Assembly: GCA_050084985.1 (NCBI GenBank)
Contig: JBITNC010000002.1
Span: 33,108,001-33,172,000, forward strand
Length of the DNA: 64,000 nt
From: Nageia nagi
Taxonomy: Eukaryota > Pinophyta
Reading direction: 5' to 3'
Below the pieces are notes generated by a model that saw only the letters and a program-made list of their open reading frames with translations, did no database searches and had not been told where the DNA came from. Shown piece by piece: positions 12,895-24,850 of the stretch (the first letter of the stretch is position 1; every line of letters begins with the position of its first letter). Both the position numbers and the translations under genes were made by a program.

Positions 12895-15000
12895 TTTTAG
12901 ATAGGACTATTTTTTTTTATTAATAGGTAAATTTTGTATTAATCAAAAAAGGTGAATTTTATAAGGGTCCTCACCAACCTTTACAAAAAGAGATCATTTG
13001 TAATAGTTTTCTTTGTCCTATAATATTCTAACTAGACCAAGCTACCAACATACTAATCATTTCTTTAAACTTGCTATAACCAAGAGAACAAGCTTTTTCA
13101 AAGTGACAAAATCTATGAATATAGGGTTTTCCAATAGGCCTATCTTTTTAGGAAACTTGCATTTATGAATAACTATATATATAAGTACAATATTCTATAA
13201 GCTTAGTAAGCAAAGGAAACCATGTAGTTGACCTCCCATAATCTTTTGAAGGTTCTAAATCATATCTTCATAGTTGAATTTGTAAAATATGACATAGTTC
13301 TTCCTGAGCATAATCTATTTGAGACTTGTATGCTTCCCAACCTCTTCAAAATGTGTACTTTTTTCTCCTCTTTTGGTCCTAGTCTCTTTAAGCATCTCCT
13401 TATGAAGCATAGGATTGAAAGCTTTCTTAAAGCCTACTTAAATCCACTTACTATTTTTTAGTGGTTTAGTTCTATTTCTTTGGTTTCTTTACCTTTGGTC
13501 AAATTGGATACTTTATTATGGTTATCTATGGTCTCCATCTTTTCTTGAGTCATTAAGAAGTATTAATCCCTACCCTTGAACTTCTCACCAATCCTTTTGA
13601 TCTTGAATTGTATAGTGGGAGTTTGATCTTCTAGATTTACTATTTAAATTCTTGTGAAATTTGTTGCATTCTTCTTTGAAGTCCCTCATTTTATGGATTT
13701 ATTAAATATTGAATAATAAAGGTCTATTACCCTCTAATATATCCTAATTAAATTTTCAATTCCCCCTTTATTTACTAGATTGCCACTCATGTCCACATTT
13801 TTGCTAACTTAAATAAACTCCTTTCCTAAGCCTTCTAGCTTTGATGCATATCTAGTGAAATTATTACATTCTCCTAAAACTTGATCTTTAATTTTAACTA
13901 TAAAAGATATACTAATTTCTTTTGATGCATTAAGGAGCACTATTTGATGAATAGCATCCACTAGGTGCTCCTAAGGTTCTCTATTCAATGGGCTAGATTG
14001 TCTATCCTCTTATCTAGAGGGCATAATGTACACCATATCCTCAAGAGTTGGTGTCTAACTCTCTTGAGATCTATAATATGTTTCTACTTTTGGATCTAAT
14101 TCTAATTTGTTACCTACTCCTATTGAAACTTCAACACTTGATAGATCGATCTCCAAAATATGTTTTCTTCTTTATCTTCTACTCCTTCCAAGCTTTGCCC
14201 TTTCTAGAAGAGTAGGGTTTAACCCCACTTTCTTACACTTCTCAATTTTAACTCTAAATTTTACTTGGCCCTTATGCTTGCATAGGATCTTTCTCCTCTT
14301 TATGGCTTAAATCTCCTTTTTTGTGTTCTTAGCACTACTCCTTTTGACCCCCATTTAGATCCAATTATCATGAGGATATCAACTGCCTCAGCTTCCTATT
14401 GAGACTCACTTTGTGAAAAATCTATGCTAACCATTAGTTGGGGGAAATAGGGATTAAAGGCCTCCTTATCCATCACCTTCTCCTTAGAGCTTTTTAGATA
14501 TTTCTTGTATTGTCTCATTAGATAGTGTCTTCTACTGGAGACTTACTTCTTTACTTTATCCTCTTGACTATTGTTTATTAGTACTTTATCCTTATTTGAA
14601 ACTTCTCCTATTTTCTTCTTACCAGTTTTGAAGACCTTACCATCAACTAGTACTCTTATAATTGGAAATTTTCTTGGGGAAATAGCAAAAGCTCTTTCTA
14701 CCACTAGTTTGATAATAGCTCCATGCAGAGGCATAGAAGCTCATTCTTATTTGAATTTTTCAACCAAAATTGCAAGGGAATTGAAGATGAAAAAAGGAAA
14801 ATTTACTTGTCCATATTTGGAAAGATGAAGTGATTCAACAAGAAGAAATGTGAGGCAATAAGGATTTCATTTCTCCCCTCTAGCCTTACATATTTGATCA
14901 AAACTAAAGCAACATCATCCTAAGAATACAAATATTTCAATCCATTATAGATTGATTCATTGCAATTTTTCTTTCCTAACATTGTTTCTAAGCCTCTAAT
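12895..15000 (-). pseudogene. Possible LINE remnant, minus strand
   Basis: A T-run at 12908-12917, followed by ttaataggtaaattttgtattaat, looks like the poly-A end of a LINE on the minus strand. Minus-strand protein-like fragments extend to about 15 kb: 14543-14734 (KLVVERAFAISPRKFPII) and a basic stretch near 14120-14330 (AKNTKKEI, RRKILCKHKGQVKFR, NPTLLERAKLGRS) of the sort found at the end of LINE ORF1 proteins. No endonuclease or RT motif was found, so the assignment is weak. It could instead be part of element A's leader or another captured gene. Confidence 0.3.
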
Positions 15001-15049
15001 TTAAAACCATACATTTGATAACCAAGAAGAACCTAGCAACGCTGCTAAG

Positions 15050-16750
15050 CCTAGTGCTATTGTTCCATTTCTTAAGTCAAATTATTTCTAGACCCTTCAA
15101 GAACCTAGCACTTCTATAGATTGTCCCATCATTCAAAAAGTATTCCTAGAATGTGATGAAAAATTAAAAGATAACATTTATGAAGGAGATTTGATCAATA
15201 TTTCATACAATGATGTTCCTAACAGACCATTCATCCTTCATGTTTGGATGGATGAGCTAGATCCATCAATAGCATTTGGTATGAGATGAAGACCCAAATG
15301 GTCAAATGAAGAATTTTCCAACTTAAAGAAAAAATTGAATTTATTAAATCTCAATACAAACTTCAAATTTGATTCACTAGAATGCAAAATGAAGATGGTC
15401 AAAAAATTGATAAGTACTCTAGAATAAGAGAAGGTTTGATAGTTTGGTATGTTTGTAGGAATAGCAAAATACAAGAATCATGATACTAGAGTACCATCAT
15501 GGTAAGTGGATCCAAATTATGCAATTCAAAATATTATGGATTTAAAGTAATAGAAAGACTCTATCATGGCTTGCATCAACAAATTTGCACTCACTATTTT
15601 AAGAGTTAGTGAGAATCCCTTTTGTTATCACATATATCATAAAAGGTATGATAAATAAGTAAACTTCATAATGTTTAATGGTCATTTTGATCCTAGAATT
15701 ATTTACAAAGGTATCACTTAGAACCTTTTTCATTTGAGAATGATGATGATTTTTAAGCTAAATTATTTCCCCTTAGTTTGAAATCAAAACCATTCTTATG
15801 GTTTACTAATTTGCGTAATGAAAATATTACATATTTTGATGATATTATTAAAGCATTTCTAACTCATTATAATCTATTTGTAATCCAAGAATCATCTCCC
15901 TTCGATATGTATACCCTAAAATAAAAATAAGGTTAGATTGTTAGTGATTTCATTATTGAGTGGTCCAAATTAGCTAACCAAGTCCAAATCCCTGCTAAAG
16001 AAAAGAAGCATGTCCTTTTTCAAACATTGTTTCCATCCTATATAAATGAATTTTTTTATTTTCAAGACTATCCTTATGACAAGCTAATAGATGAGATGAT
16101 TAGAAAGGAAACTTGTCATAAGAACTTAAATTAACCTCTAGCCCACATCAAGCAAACAATAATCCTCAAACCTTTTTTTCCTAATAAGCCTAGGAAGGCC
16201 CAATACCAACATAAACTTGAAACCAAAAAAGATAACTTGAGTTAGCCATGATGATATAGAAATTTAGAAATCAAGGAGATCATGTATGCGCTATACCAAA
16301 TTAATTGAGGATATCAATGAAGTATTAGATGTTTTACTATCCATATACCTATTATGTTATCCACTAGTAAAAGATCCCCCTCAAATTAAAACTTTGGGTT
16401 GTTAAGAACATCTCTTTTGTAACTTCCATAGAAGATCCAATCATGCCACAAAAGGATGTTATCATTTGAAGAATATAATCCAATACTTGCATGATAAAGA
16501 TAAATTTAAATTTGATCATAAAGTTTTAGATGAGGTTTTATAGTAACATAGGGCCAAATTAGTACAAAATGGACCTTTACATCCATAAAATCAAAGGCTA
16601 AGGATCTTCAACAATTCATTTCCCCAATTCAAAAAGGAAGAACTTGATGATGATAGAAAGCAATTACAGCCCAATGATGTGAGTATTCCTCAATCATAGC
16701 CACAATAGCAAGTACAACAACCATTGATTCCAAGTATGATCCTTGATGTT
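15050..16750 (+). pseudogene. Element A gag, decayed
   Basis: Capsid-type gag on the plus strand, in sense with A. The core at about 15757-16130 reads AKLFPLSLKSKPFLWF, then a pattern ending FLTHYN, then IVSDFIIEWSKLANQV, matching the plant gypsy retrotransposon gag family. The N-terminal part near 15120-15460 has a long acidic reading (ECDEKLKDNIYEGDL). At about 16417-16480 a C-terminal motif reads CNFHRRSNHATKGCYHL, with the C-x2-H...H...C layout seen in Tat/Athila-type gag proteins in place of a classic CCHC knuckle. Stops every 50-100 codons make it non-functional. No protease motif was recognised after it. Confidence 0.65.
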
Positions 16751-16759
16751 GATGGTATT

Positions 16760-17095
16760 TGGGTTATTCTATAAATTATATTATTATATTTTCTATTTGC
16801 ATGCTTTTTTTCATCATTTCTTAAAAATATAAAATATCTTATTAAAAATTGAGTGTCTTTTCCTCCCTTTATCCTAGAAATGGTGCTAGCTTCCATCATC
16901 ATTGCTTTATTCATAAATGGCTAAAATGAAAACCTTGTTAGTAAATTTGTACTTTTGTAAATGATTATTTATTATGTGTATTTTTAATTTTCTTAACCAT
17001 AACTTATCATTTCATTAAATTAAACAAAATCATGTCATTTTAAATTAAATAAGAAAAAATGAATAAATTTATCAAAGTAAGATAAAATCAATATA
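16760..17095. other. AT-rich spacer between gag and antisense gene
   Basis: No coding pattern on either strand. It separates the 3' ends of the convergent gag and PMD remnants. Confidence 0.5.
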
Positions 17096-17099
17096 TATA

Positions 17100-18830
17100 A
17101 GCCAAAATACATGGCATGTCTAGAAATACAACTAGTTACCCCCACGAGAACTGTATCCAATGGATGCATCAGAGGTGTGATTCCTAGTCTTACTCAACCT
17201 ACTCCTAGAAATCAAAACTGCTGCTAGTGTCTAACAAATTGAAGTAACTAGTTATCCTTTGCCACAATCAAATCTTGGAGCCTTTTAATCTCTTGATGAT
17301 GGATGACATGTGGTAGAGAATTTAGTGTCTCTATCTATCCTTGTATAGTACCTATATACTCATCTCAAGGTGTCAGTTGCTCCTATAGGCTCCACACCAG
17401 TGCCTATAGTGTCTCTACCTGAGCCTCTAATCCTATGTAAAAATAAATGTACCAAATTATTTTACCTCTCAAAATTGAAAATAGGTCAAACATTCAATAT
17501 TTGGTATTTCATAAGTATACATGTAGTATAAGCTAAGGGAGTAGTAGCTCCTAGTGTGGATGTTCCAAAGGGATCTATTACTTGAGTGGGAGATGGTGGA
17601 TTACCAATATCCATAGGATCATCCTTTTCCTATGGCTCCTTATCCTCCTCCTCCTCCCCCTTTGCCTCCTCCTTATCATTGAGGCTTAACAAAAGGGGAT
17701 ATCACTTTGTCCCACCAATGCTTATAATCCTAAGTATGTTGATGATGTGGGGTCAGTACTATGGGGGTATGGTCCTCAAGTGCCTCCCACTCTACACTCC
17801 ATGTTGGTATATCTAAAATTCCAAGTGGAATAGTTAGATACCTATAATATTTTTCCATAGTTGACCACACCCTTGAAATAGACATATCCTAAGTTAGGAT
17901 AAATTGATGAAGCACTCTATCATGCTTATAGAACTCTATCACCCACATGTGTCATTGGATGTGATAAGAAATCATGCTCCATGATAAATCCTCATCACAC
18001 ACCTCCCACATTGGTAAGTCAAAAAAAGGATCAAAAATCACATCCTCTTCATCCAATAAGTCTATAAGTCTTCAACACTACTCCACCTTTCATGTTGCCC
18101 CCATCCTCTAGGTGGTATGCCATCGAAACCAATGGGGCATATTCAACTAAGTCACCATCACTAAATAGGTCCAAGCTATGACTATGTTCTCATATTCCCA
18201 TGCCTACAAGATACATGAGTGTGTCACTATCTTTCCTTCTTCATAAACACAAACCTATGAATATCCTTATAGACTCTCTCCATAAAGCCATATCCTCACA
18301 AAATCAGAATTAGTCCAATATGGAAACACTCATGGTTCATATCACTACATAGAAAAGTGTCTATATGAACTATAATATATAACCTAAACCACTGAGCATT
18401 ATCTATGTTCTCTGGGAGCATATAAAGGATGTCATGAAGGGGTGCTCCCTTCTTTTATTGTTGATAATTATAAACACTTATCAAACAATGGTAGTTCTCC
18501 TCCATATCTACCATTGAAAGTGTATCCCTTTGAACCAATGTACCCTTCATGGGTACCTGTAGGATATGATGGATGTCAACTAGGATGATTATCATCTCAC
18601 CCATTGATAAATAGAACATGTTGGTGTCATCACACCAATGCTCTATCAAGGTAATCAAAAAGTACGTATAACATGGGATGTAGATAATGCCCCTCATGTG
18701 GCCAAGTTTAGATGAGTCTAATCATCCCATATTCTCAATATTAAGGATAAAATCTATAGCCACATTGATATCTAGACTCCATGGCTCATACCTCATGAGA
18801 TAGGCTCACTCTTGCATCCATGCCAATCAT
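17100..18830 (-). pseudogene. Plant mobile domain (PMD, MAIN-like) gene remnant, antisense in element A
   Basis: Minus-strand remnant of a PMD (aminotransferase-like plant mobile domain) protein, a family known from host MAIN/MAIL genes and from plant transposons. The N-terminal part of the domain is open at 18455-18697: LIEHWCDDTNMFYLSMGEM followed by IIILVDIHHILQVPMKG, matching the usual ERW-ETHTFHLP-GEMTITL-DV--LLGLP-DG pattern. Further on, about 17900-17930 reads EFYKHDRVLHQF, matching the diagnostic DRVLRQFG segment, and a W-H motif precedes it. After the domain come an acidic/Gly-rich stretch (17640-17700) and a coiled C-terminus (HHQEIKRLQDLIVAKDNQ, about 17230-17310). Stops and frame changes make it a pseudogene. 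It is convergent with gag. Confidence 0.7.
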
Positions 18831-19335
18831 GAAAACTTATCAGTAATCAGGTAAAAATTGATAATTACAAATCTAGAAATTAAATGGACTAAAATATTAT
18901 CATTCGAGGTTAAAACAAAATAATTTGAGAAATAATTTTCAAAATTTTAAGCATAAGATTTTCCCATAGTCCATACAGAGCTAGAAATAATGCATTTTTG
19001 AAAAAATTCAATCCTAAAGTGACGTTAGGAACCTAGCAATGCCGCATGATTCAAGCCTTCATTATTCAAAACCCATCAACTTTTTCAAGCATTTTATAGT
19101 AAAAATATGTTTATTTCCTATCTAGGCATGCTAGATATGGTCCCTACATTTTTATCCTAATTATTTCGATAATTTTCCAAAATGGATAAAAACTTGACCA
19201 AAATGAATAATTGATTCATAAAAAATATCTTAATTAATGTATAAAGAGGGAATATAAAGAAATTTTTGGTCCTTGATGCCCCTCAAGCAAATAATGAACA
19301 AGATCCTTATGACATAATTAATAAGTAATCCATTG
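18831..19335 (-). other. Upstream/intron-like segment of the antisense PMD gene
   Basis: No long frame. A short minus-strand stretch near 19260-19320 reads HYLLEGHQGPKISLY. The element B insertion at 19336 separates this from a further short minus-strand frame at 31011-31120, so a spliced 5' part of the PMD gene may have been split. This is inference. Confidence 0.3.
19331..19335. other. Target site duplication of B, left
   Basis: CATTG immediately before the LTR start TGTTACAG; identical to 31006-31010. Confidence 0.9.
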
Positions 19336-20184
19336 TGTTACAGTGAAAATAGAGCTGGAATGTAGAATAACATAAAATACAATTATTCTTAGATTTTCAC
19401 TGAACCTTAAATTATGTAAAATAGGTAGAAATGTTGTAATTGTAAATTGATATTGATTTTCAGTTCAAACTACAATTTTCCCATGCAAGGGACTTTTACA
19501 AATGCCATTTTGCCAAAATAAGAGTATTAGATCTCCATTGTTTTTTATTTGCTTGCTTCTCTCCTTAACATGGACAACTTGTAAATCCTACACACATGCA
19601 AAAGACAATAACATCAAAGCATCTATGTATGACATGTATTAAATTGAAGCTAGCATAAAATAATAAAAGGTATGAGCTCACAAGATTTTGGCAGCATTAC
19701 CCTACTCCAAAAATTGGGTCAAGATCCGATTTCTATTGCTTTGTATTAGCTTGTATTTATAGATTTTGGGTGAGATGTTCCAAGGTTGGTAAGGGGAAGT
19801 GAAAAGCCATCATAGGTCGTAACTGACCCCCTCTATCCACATCATCTTGGAAGAATGAGACATTACAAATTTCTTTTATTATTTTGGTTTTTGTTCGACT
19901 GTTATAGAATCACCAGCGATTACTAGGCAGACACCGACGATCATCCTAAAATGTCGATGTTTGTTTTGGGTCATCAACGACTGGTTTTCATTTTTATAAA
20001 AATATTAAAATGACCACCAAATAGCCAATTTTTGTCAAAAAGGGGCCATGTGACCACTCATTTTGCATGTACTCGATGAGAGCTATCCAATAATATGGTT
20101 TTTAAACCTATTTTATATTGTCACAAAGAGTTACAATTATTCCAATGTTTACTAGTTAACAAGGGGTATATTTAGGTGTCTACA
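19336..20184 (-). repeat. Element B 3' LTR
   Basis: 849 bp, plus-strand ends TGTTACAG and GTCTACA (element sense TGTAGAC to TGTAACA). Very similar to 30157-31005. Near 19908-19975 it contains short recurring words around cgacgatc/tcgatg. Confidence 0.9.
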
Positions 20185-20203
20185 TTTTGCCCCTTTTTGA
20201 ATT
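20185..20203 (-). other. Element B polypurine tract
   Basis: In element sense, aattcaaaaaggggcaaaa directly precedes the LTR start TGTAGACACC. This is the second-strand priming site and fixes the orientation. Confidence 0.8.
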
Positions 20204-20851
20204 ATCAACCGAAAATGCGGTTGATGATTTTAAAAATATAGAATGAGAAGCTTTGTTACTTGATTATTTATTATTGCTTTGTTATGATATAAGTTTTGAC
20301 TCAATTTCTTATATGAATCAAAATTTTGATTTATCAAATTATGATAAAATGCATTTTCTTTTAACATTTGATGTAGTTTTGAAAACAAATTTGAGTATAC
20401 TTCAAAAGTGACTATTTTCAGTATGACGATGTGTTGAGCTTGTGTGACAGTTGCATGACATTTCTATTATGTCATTTTGCATGTCTAAGCACACATGTAC
20501 CGTATAAGTTTTCTTTAGTATATGAGTTTTGATGGTGTTGTCCTTTGTCCTAACAACGAGGTTTCAAGATGATCTCCTATAATAATGATGCATCATATTT
20601 TATCTCCTTTGATATTTGTAAATGTTAACAATATTTTTAAGAAATATCATCAAAATCTTTTTTTGTATAAAGCTTAAGATCTTTTAGTAGGATATAATTA
20701 TAGCTTCTCTGAATCAAAACTTATTATATATATATATATATTTCATCATCTGGTGTTGTCATGAGGATAGTCCTTGCCATGATTGAACATGATTTTTTAA
20801 ATTTTGCAATTGATACATTTTGAAAATGATATTGTAATACATAAAAATTAC

Positions 20852-21110
20852 ACTTGTGTCAATCTCCATACTGTGTGCTGTTTATGGTAGTTGCATGACA
20901 AGACTCTAGTTTGTCTCTACATATCGAAGCGAGTATGTGATGGTAAGCTTATTTGATGTATACAATTTTGAGATAGTGATGTTGTATATCAAAACTTCAC
21001 TTGTGTTTATCTCCATACTATGTGCTATTTATGGCAGTTATGTGACAAGACTCTAGTTTGTCTCCGCATGCCGAAGCGAGTATGTGATAGGAAGCTTGTT
21101 TTGTATATAC
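20852..21110. repeat. 147-bp direct duplication
   Basis: The phrase acttgtgt-atctccatact begins at 20852 and 20999. The following words (tgacaagactctagtttgtc, gaagcgagtatgtgat) recur in order. Confidence 0.8.
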
Positions 21111-23089
21111 AAGTCATCTTTCATTTTTCTCTGCTTTTGACCCAACAGAATGGGTTTTGTGGTGATATTTTGCATAAGTCTTTTAGAATCATATTGAGCA
21201 TAAATATCTTATTTTAGGTTATAGGCAATCCTAATTACCTTAACCATGAGTAGATAGATAACTTTTGATTTTCTAATTAACAATGTTTTGGGTACATTTT
21301 AAGAGAGATGTAGCCATGATATTACTATGTGATCACAGGCTTACTTTGATTGTGGTGCTTTTCTTAGCATTATGACCCCTTTTGAACTGACTAATGATGT
21401 CAGTGATGATGATGATAGACTGTTCAAAAAAATATATATATACATATTAGCTAGTGAACAAGTAAGATGAATGTACGAATGATTCTAACCTTATTGTTTC
21501 AATCATTTATAGATGAACATAAGGTTTGATTTTAGGTCATGGGAAATTGTATTTACCCCAATTATCCAAGTATGATTTCTTGAGCTTTGCAATTGAAGTA
21601 TTTTGAACACACGTTGGTTGTACACCAAATAGGTACTAAGGGCTTGTTTCCATATATCATTACATGGGTGTTTAGTGTTTACCTCGAGGAAATGTATGGA
21701 GCTGAGTCAGGTATATGACATGAAGTCCACTTTTGTGTGTACTAATTAAAATTTCAATTATTATGTTATTACTTTAGAACAATATGTTTTACAAAAATCA
21801 TTGGAATCATGTTTTTTGATGACTAGTGTTTCCTGAATACGTATAACAATAAGTGATGACTAAACATGCATAACATGACATATGATTTGAACTAGGAAGT
21901 TCATGATTCATTGTAAGATCATAAACAATAAATGGTGTTTGTCCTATCAAGGATTCATGATGAAATTATTTATGATCAAGTTTGCATGTTTATTTGGTTA
22001 TCTTCTTCATGTTTTGACTTATTCCCATGAGTACATATATGTGATGTATGAATATGACGAATGGTTGACACACATACAATTTTTTTTTTTTTTAATAATG
22101 GCATGATGTGATGAGCAAACATAGTCATGTATCTTAAGAAGATACAAACAAACTAATATGTTATCATTGTAGACTTATACAAATACCACTAGACTCATAA
22201 GTAGGCGATAATATACTTGAGGTTGGTAAGTGGTTAAGTCAAGACTCGTACACTTGAGTTTATCAACTTATGTATGAATATATTAAATATTGATTTTGTT
22301 GGTTGATGGTAGAGGCAAATGATTTGCTTTGGGTCATGGACAATCATAGTTGCCCCAAATTATGATCAAACATAAACTTTTTGAATTTTTTCAATCAAAG
22401 TATTTTGAAAATAAGTTCTACATTTTACTAAGTACTCACGCTTGTCTATAAATGCTATTTAATGGAACACTTTATTCCATAGGCTCTATGCCCTTAGCAT
22501 GTATGTGAAGTGGAGTCCTTTCAAAGTAGATAACATTTTAATGTTTGATAATTCTACTATTTGCCCCAGCATAATGGGTTTCATTATCATTTCTTGCAAA
22601 AATCATTAGAAACATTTTTTTCCATGATTGTGGTTTTTTTGTTGAACAAGACTTGAAAACAAGACAAATGCATTCTACTTCATTTATCGAGATGGTGATA
22701 CAAAATCAAGTTTGCTACAAAGATCAACATAATGATAGATGATATATATTATGTATTTTGTTATTCATTCTTAAGAAATTTAAAAGCATGATTTTAAACT
22801 TTAATCATGAATGTACTTTGATGTGCTACACATTGATGGTGTATCTCTAAGTTCGAATAAGTACTTCGATTATTGTTATTAGTTTTATTGTTATTTCAAT
22901 CATCAATGTTGATTTTGATATTATTAAATATTTTCAAATTTATGGATAATGATTTGAAAAATTGTAGTATTAGATTGTATCATTTACCAAACTTGGCTAC
23001 TAATACTTTTTATGATAACATGTACCAAGGATATGGAACAAGATGTAACACACATTCAATTTATGGGTAGATGATAATGAATGGAAGGG

Positions 23090-23460
23090 GGAGAAGAACA
23101 TCAACTTCCAATTCAAAGGGAAGAGCAATTTTTTACTCTCAATCCCAAGGAATGATGGAAGCTTTTTAACAATGTTCTAAGGGGTTGAAATGGATGGGAT
23201 ATGATAGGAAAATAACATTGACTTCCAATTCAATGGATAAAATAATTTCTTATTCTCGATCTCAAAGAATAATGGAAGCTATAAAATTTAACAATGTTCT
23301 AGGGTTGACTTTTATCGATCTACTAAGGGCAATTTCTTGCTTAAACTTGTAGATAAGAATAGAAGCAAAAGGTTTTAACAACAACAATGTTGACTCCCAT
23401 ATTAATGGGGAGAGCAATTACTCGCTCTTCTTCTCAAATAATATGGAAGCACCTCCAATT
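23090..23460. repeat. Tandem repeat, three decayed copies
   Basis: The pattern caacttccaattcaaaggga ... ttactctcaatccca ... atggaagct occurs at about 23099, 23217 and 23378. The spacing is about 118 and 160 bp. Confidence 0.7.
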
Positions 23461-24659
23461 TAATAATCAATAAAGATGGATTAGGAAATATATGGATGTT
23501 GGATAATAAAATATGAAAGTTGGTATAGTATAACATGTATGGGGGGATGGTGGATGTTAATATGAAAATAGTATAACAAATGAATGGACATAGGATGTAT
23601 TGAGTATTTAGAGAGATAAACTAATCACTCATCAAGGCATTGATAAATATAAGTGTAATATTAATTACTATGTAATAATAAATAGTATGGGATGGAGGCA
23701 TGGGATGATGAAGAAATGTAATGATCATAATATTCAAGCTGACCATATTAACCAATCACCATTAGATTTTTTCTTCTTTAGATGATATAAAACAAAGTCA
23801 TGATGTTCTCAAAATTATCATAGACTCATGTGTGTGCAATGATGTTTATTTCCATCTCTAGACAATCTCAAACTACATGTCACAAGAGCATAAAATATAT
23901 AAGCTAGTTCATCCATATGAAATGTACAGAGGTCCATAGGAAAGAAGGTCACTAACCAATATGTACATGTCACCACTCGTAAGGTATGCCCCATTGCCAA
24001 ACAAGCATCCATAGCCTTGATGGGGATTAACCCCTTGATCCTGCTACAACCTTGCTCTACTACCAGTCAAGCGTCTATAACCCGGTAGAGGATATTGTAA
24101 TCACCCAAGAATCATTGATATGATGGAGTAATTTTTTTTTTAACTAACAAATGATTCTTGGGTTCAAGATGAAGTGAATAATAGGATGAACATGTAACAC
24201 TTTCGCTCAAAATCATGTTCTTGTAACACCTCATTCTTGACTGTTTTAAGATTATTTAAATGTGAAGATGTGTATGAGTCTGTAATAACCTTAAGTGTAT
24301 CATAATCATGTTTGTTTATCATCCAAAGTTTTAAGAATTTCATTATGAAGGTGGGTAAAGTCAATAAGAATATTAATTTCATAAACTATTTCTTTTACAA
24401 TAAGTATTAAACATATTTGTATAATGGTATGGAAGTGATCATGGATAATGTATAGTATATATGCCTTGATGAATCGTTAGAATATAATTTGACACTCAAA
24501 TATTCCAACATAATGGGGGATGAATATGAGGTGGAAAAAGGGTAAGGCATGGAAATCCAATAAACATATTATAACCTATTTCAAAATTGGATATGATCAT
24601 TTTAGTTTTTAATCATATTTTGATGTTTGTGTGATTTCTAAATCATGTTTTGATGATTT

Positions 24660-24750
24660 TTTTTTATGATGGAGGGCAATTGCCCCAATGTGATCTAATG
24701 TAAAACATGAGGAGATCAAAAGTAAGATGGGGGATGACTGCCCCAATGTG
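24660..24750. repeat. Short direct repeat
   Basis: gggcaattgccccaatgtga and ggatgactgccccaatgtga lie about 64 bp apart just downstream (in element sense) of the protease frame. Confidence 0.6.
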
Positions 24751-24788
24751 AATGATGTGAAGGAGATTGAATATCCTTATGCAAATAA

Positions 24789-24850
24789 CATAATTCATCA
24801 TTGTTTAATTGTGTGGAAACATAATTCATCATTGTTTAATTGTGTGGAAT
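24789..24850. repeat. 31-bp tandem duplication at the end of the protease frame
   Basis: The unit beginning cataattcatcattg occurs at 24789 and again at 24820 with no mismatch over the shared part. It overlaps the last codons of B's frame. 31 is not a multiple of 3, so the duplication alters the reading frame and the C-terminus. Confidence 0.9.

Larger units (their letters stand above)
20204..24790 (-). other. Element B long 3' untranslated region, repeat-rich
   Basis: About 4.6 kb with no pol motif on either strand. It contains a long-period repeat (~780 bp; similar phrases near 20755, 21535 and 22325 built around tttgcaattga-tattttga), a 147-bp duplication (20852-21100), and a ~120-160-bp repeat at 23090-23460. 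Small open frames such as 21020-21217 and 23818-24012 fall in the repeats and have no recognisable domain. A (TA)n tract lies at 20724-20742 and a T-run at 22079-22093. Confidence 0.6.

Noticed and set aside
17586-17816. Plus-strand Ser-rich frame of 76 codons
   Set aside because: Shadow of the antisense PMD remnant's Gly/Glu-rich tail.
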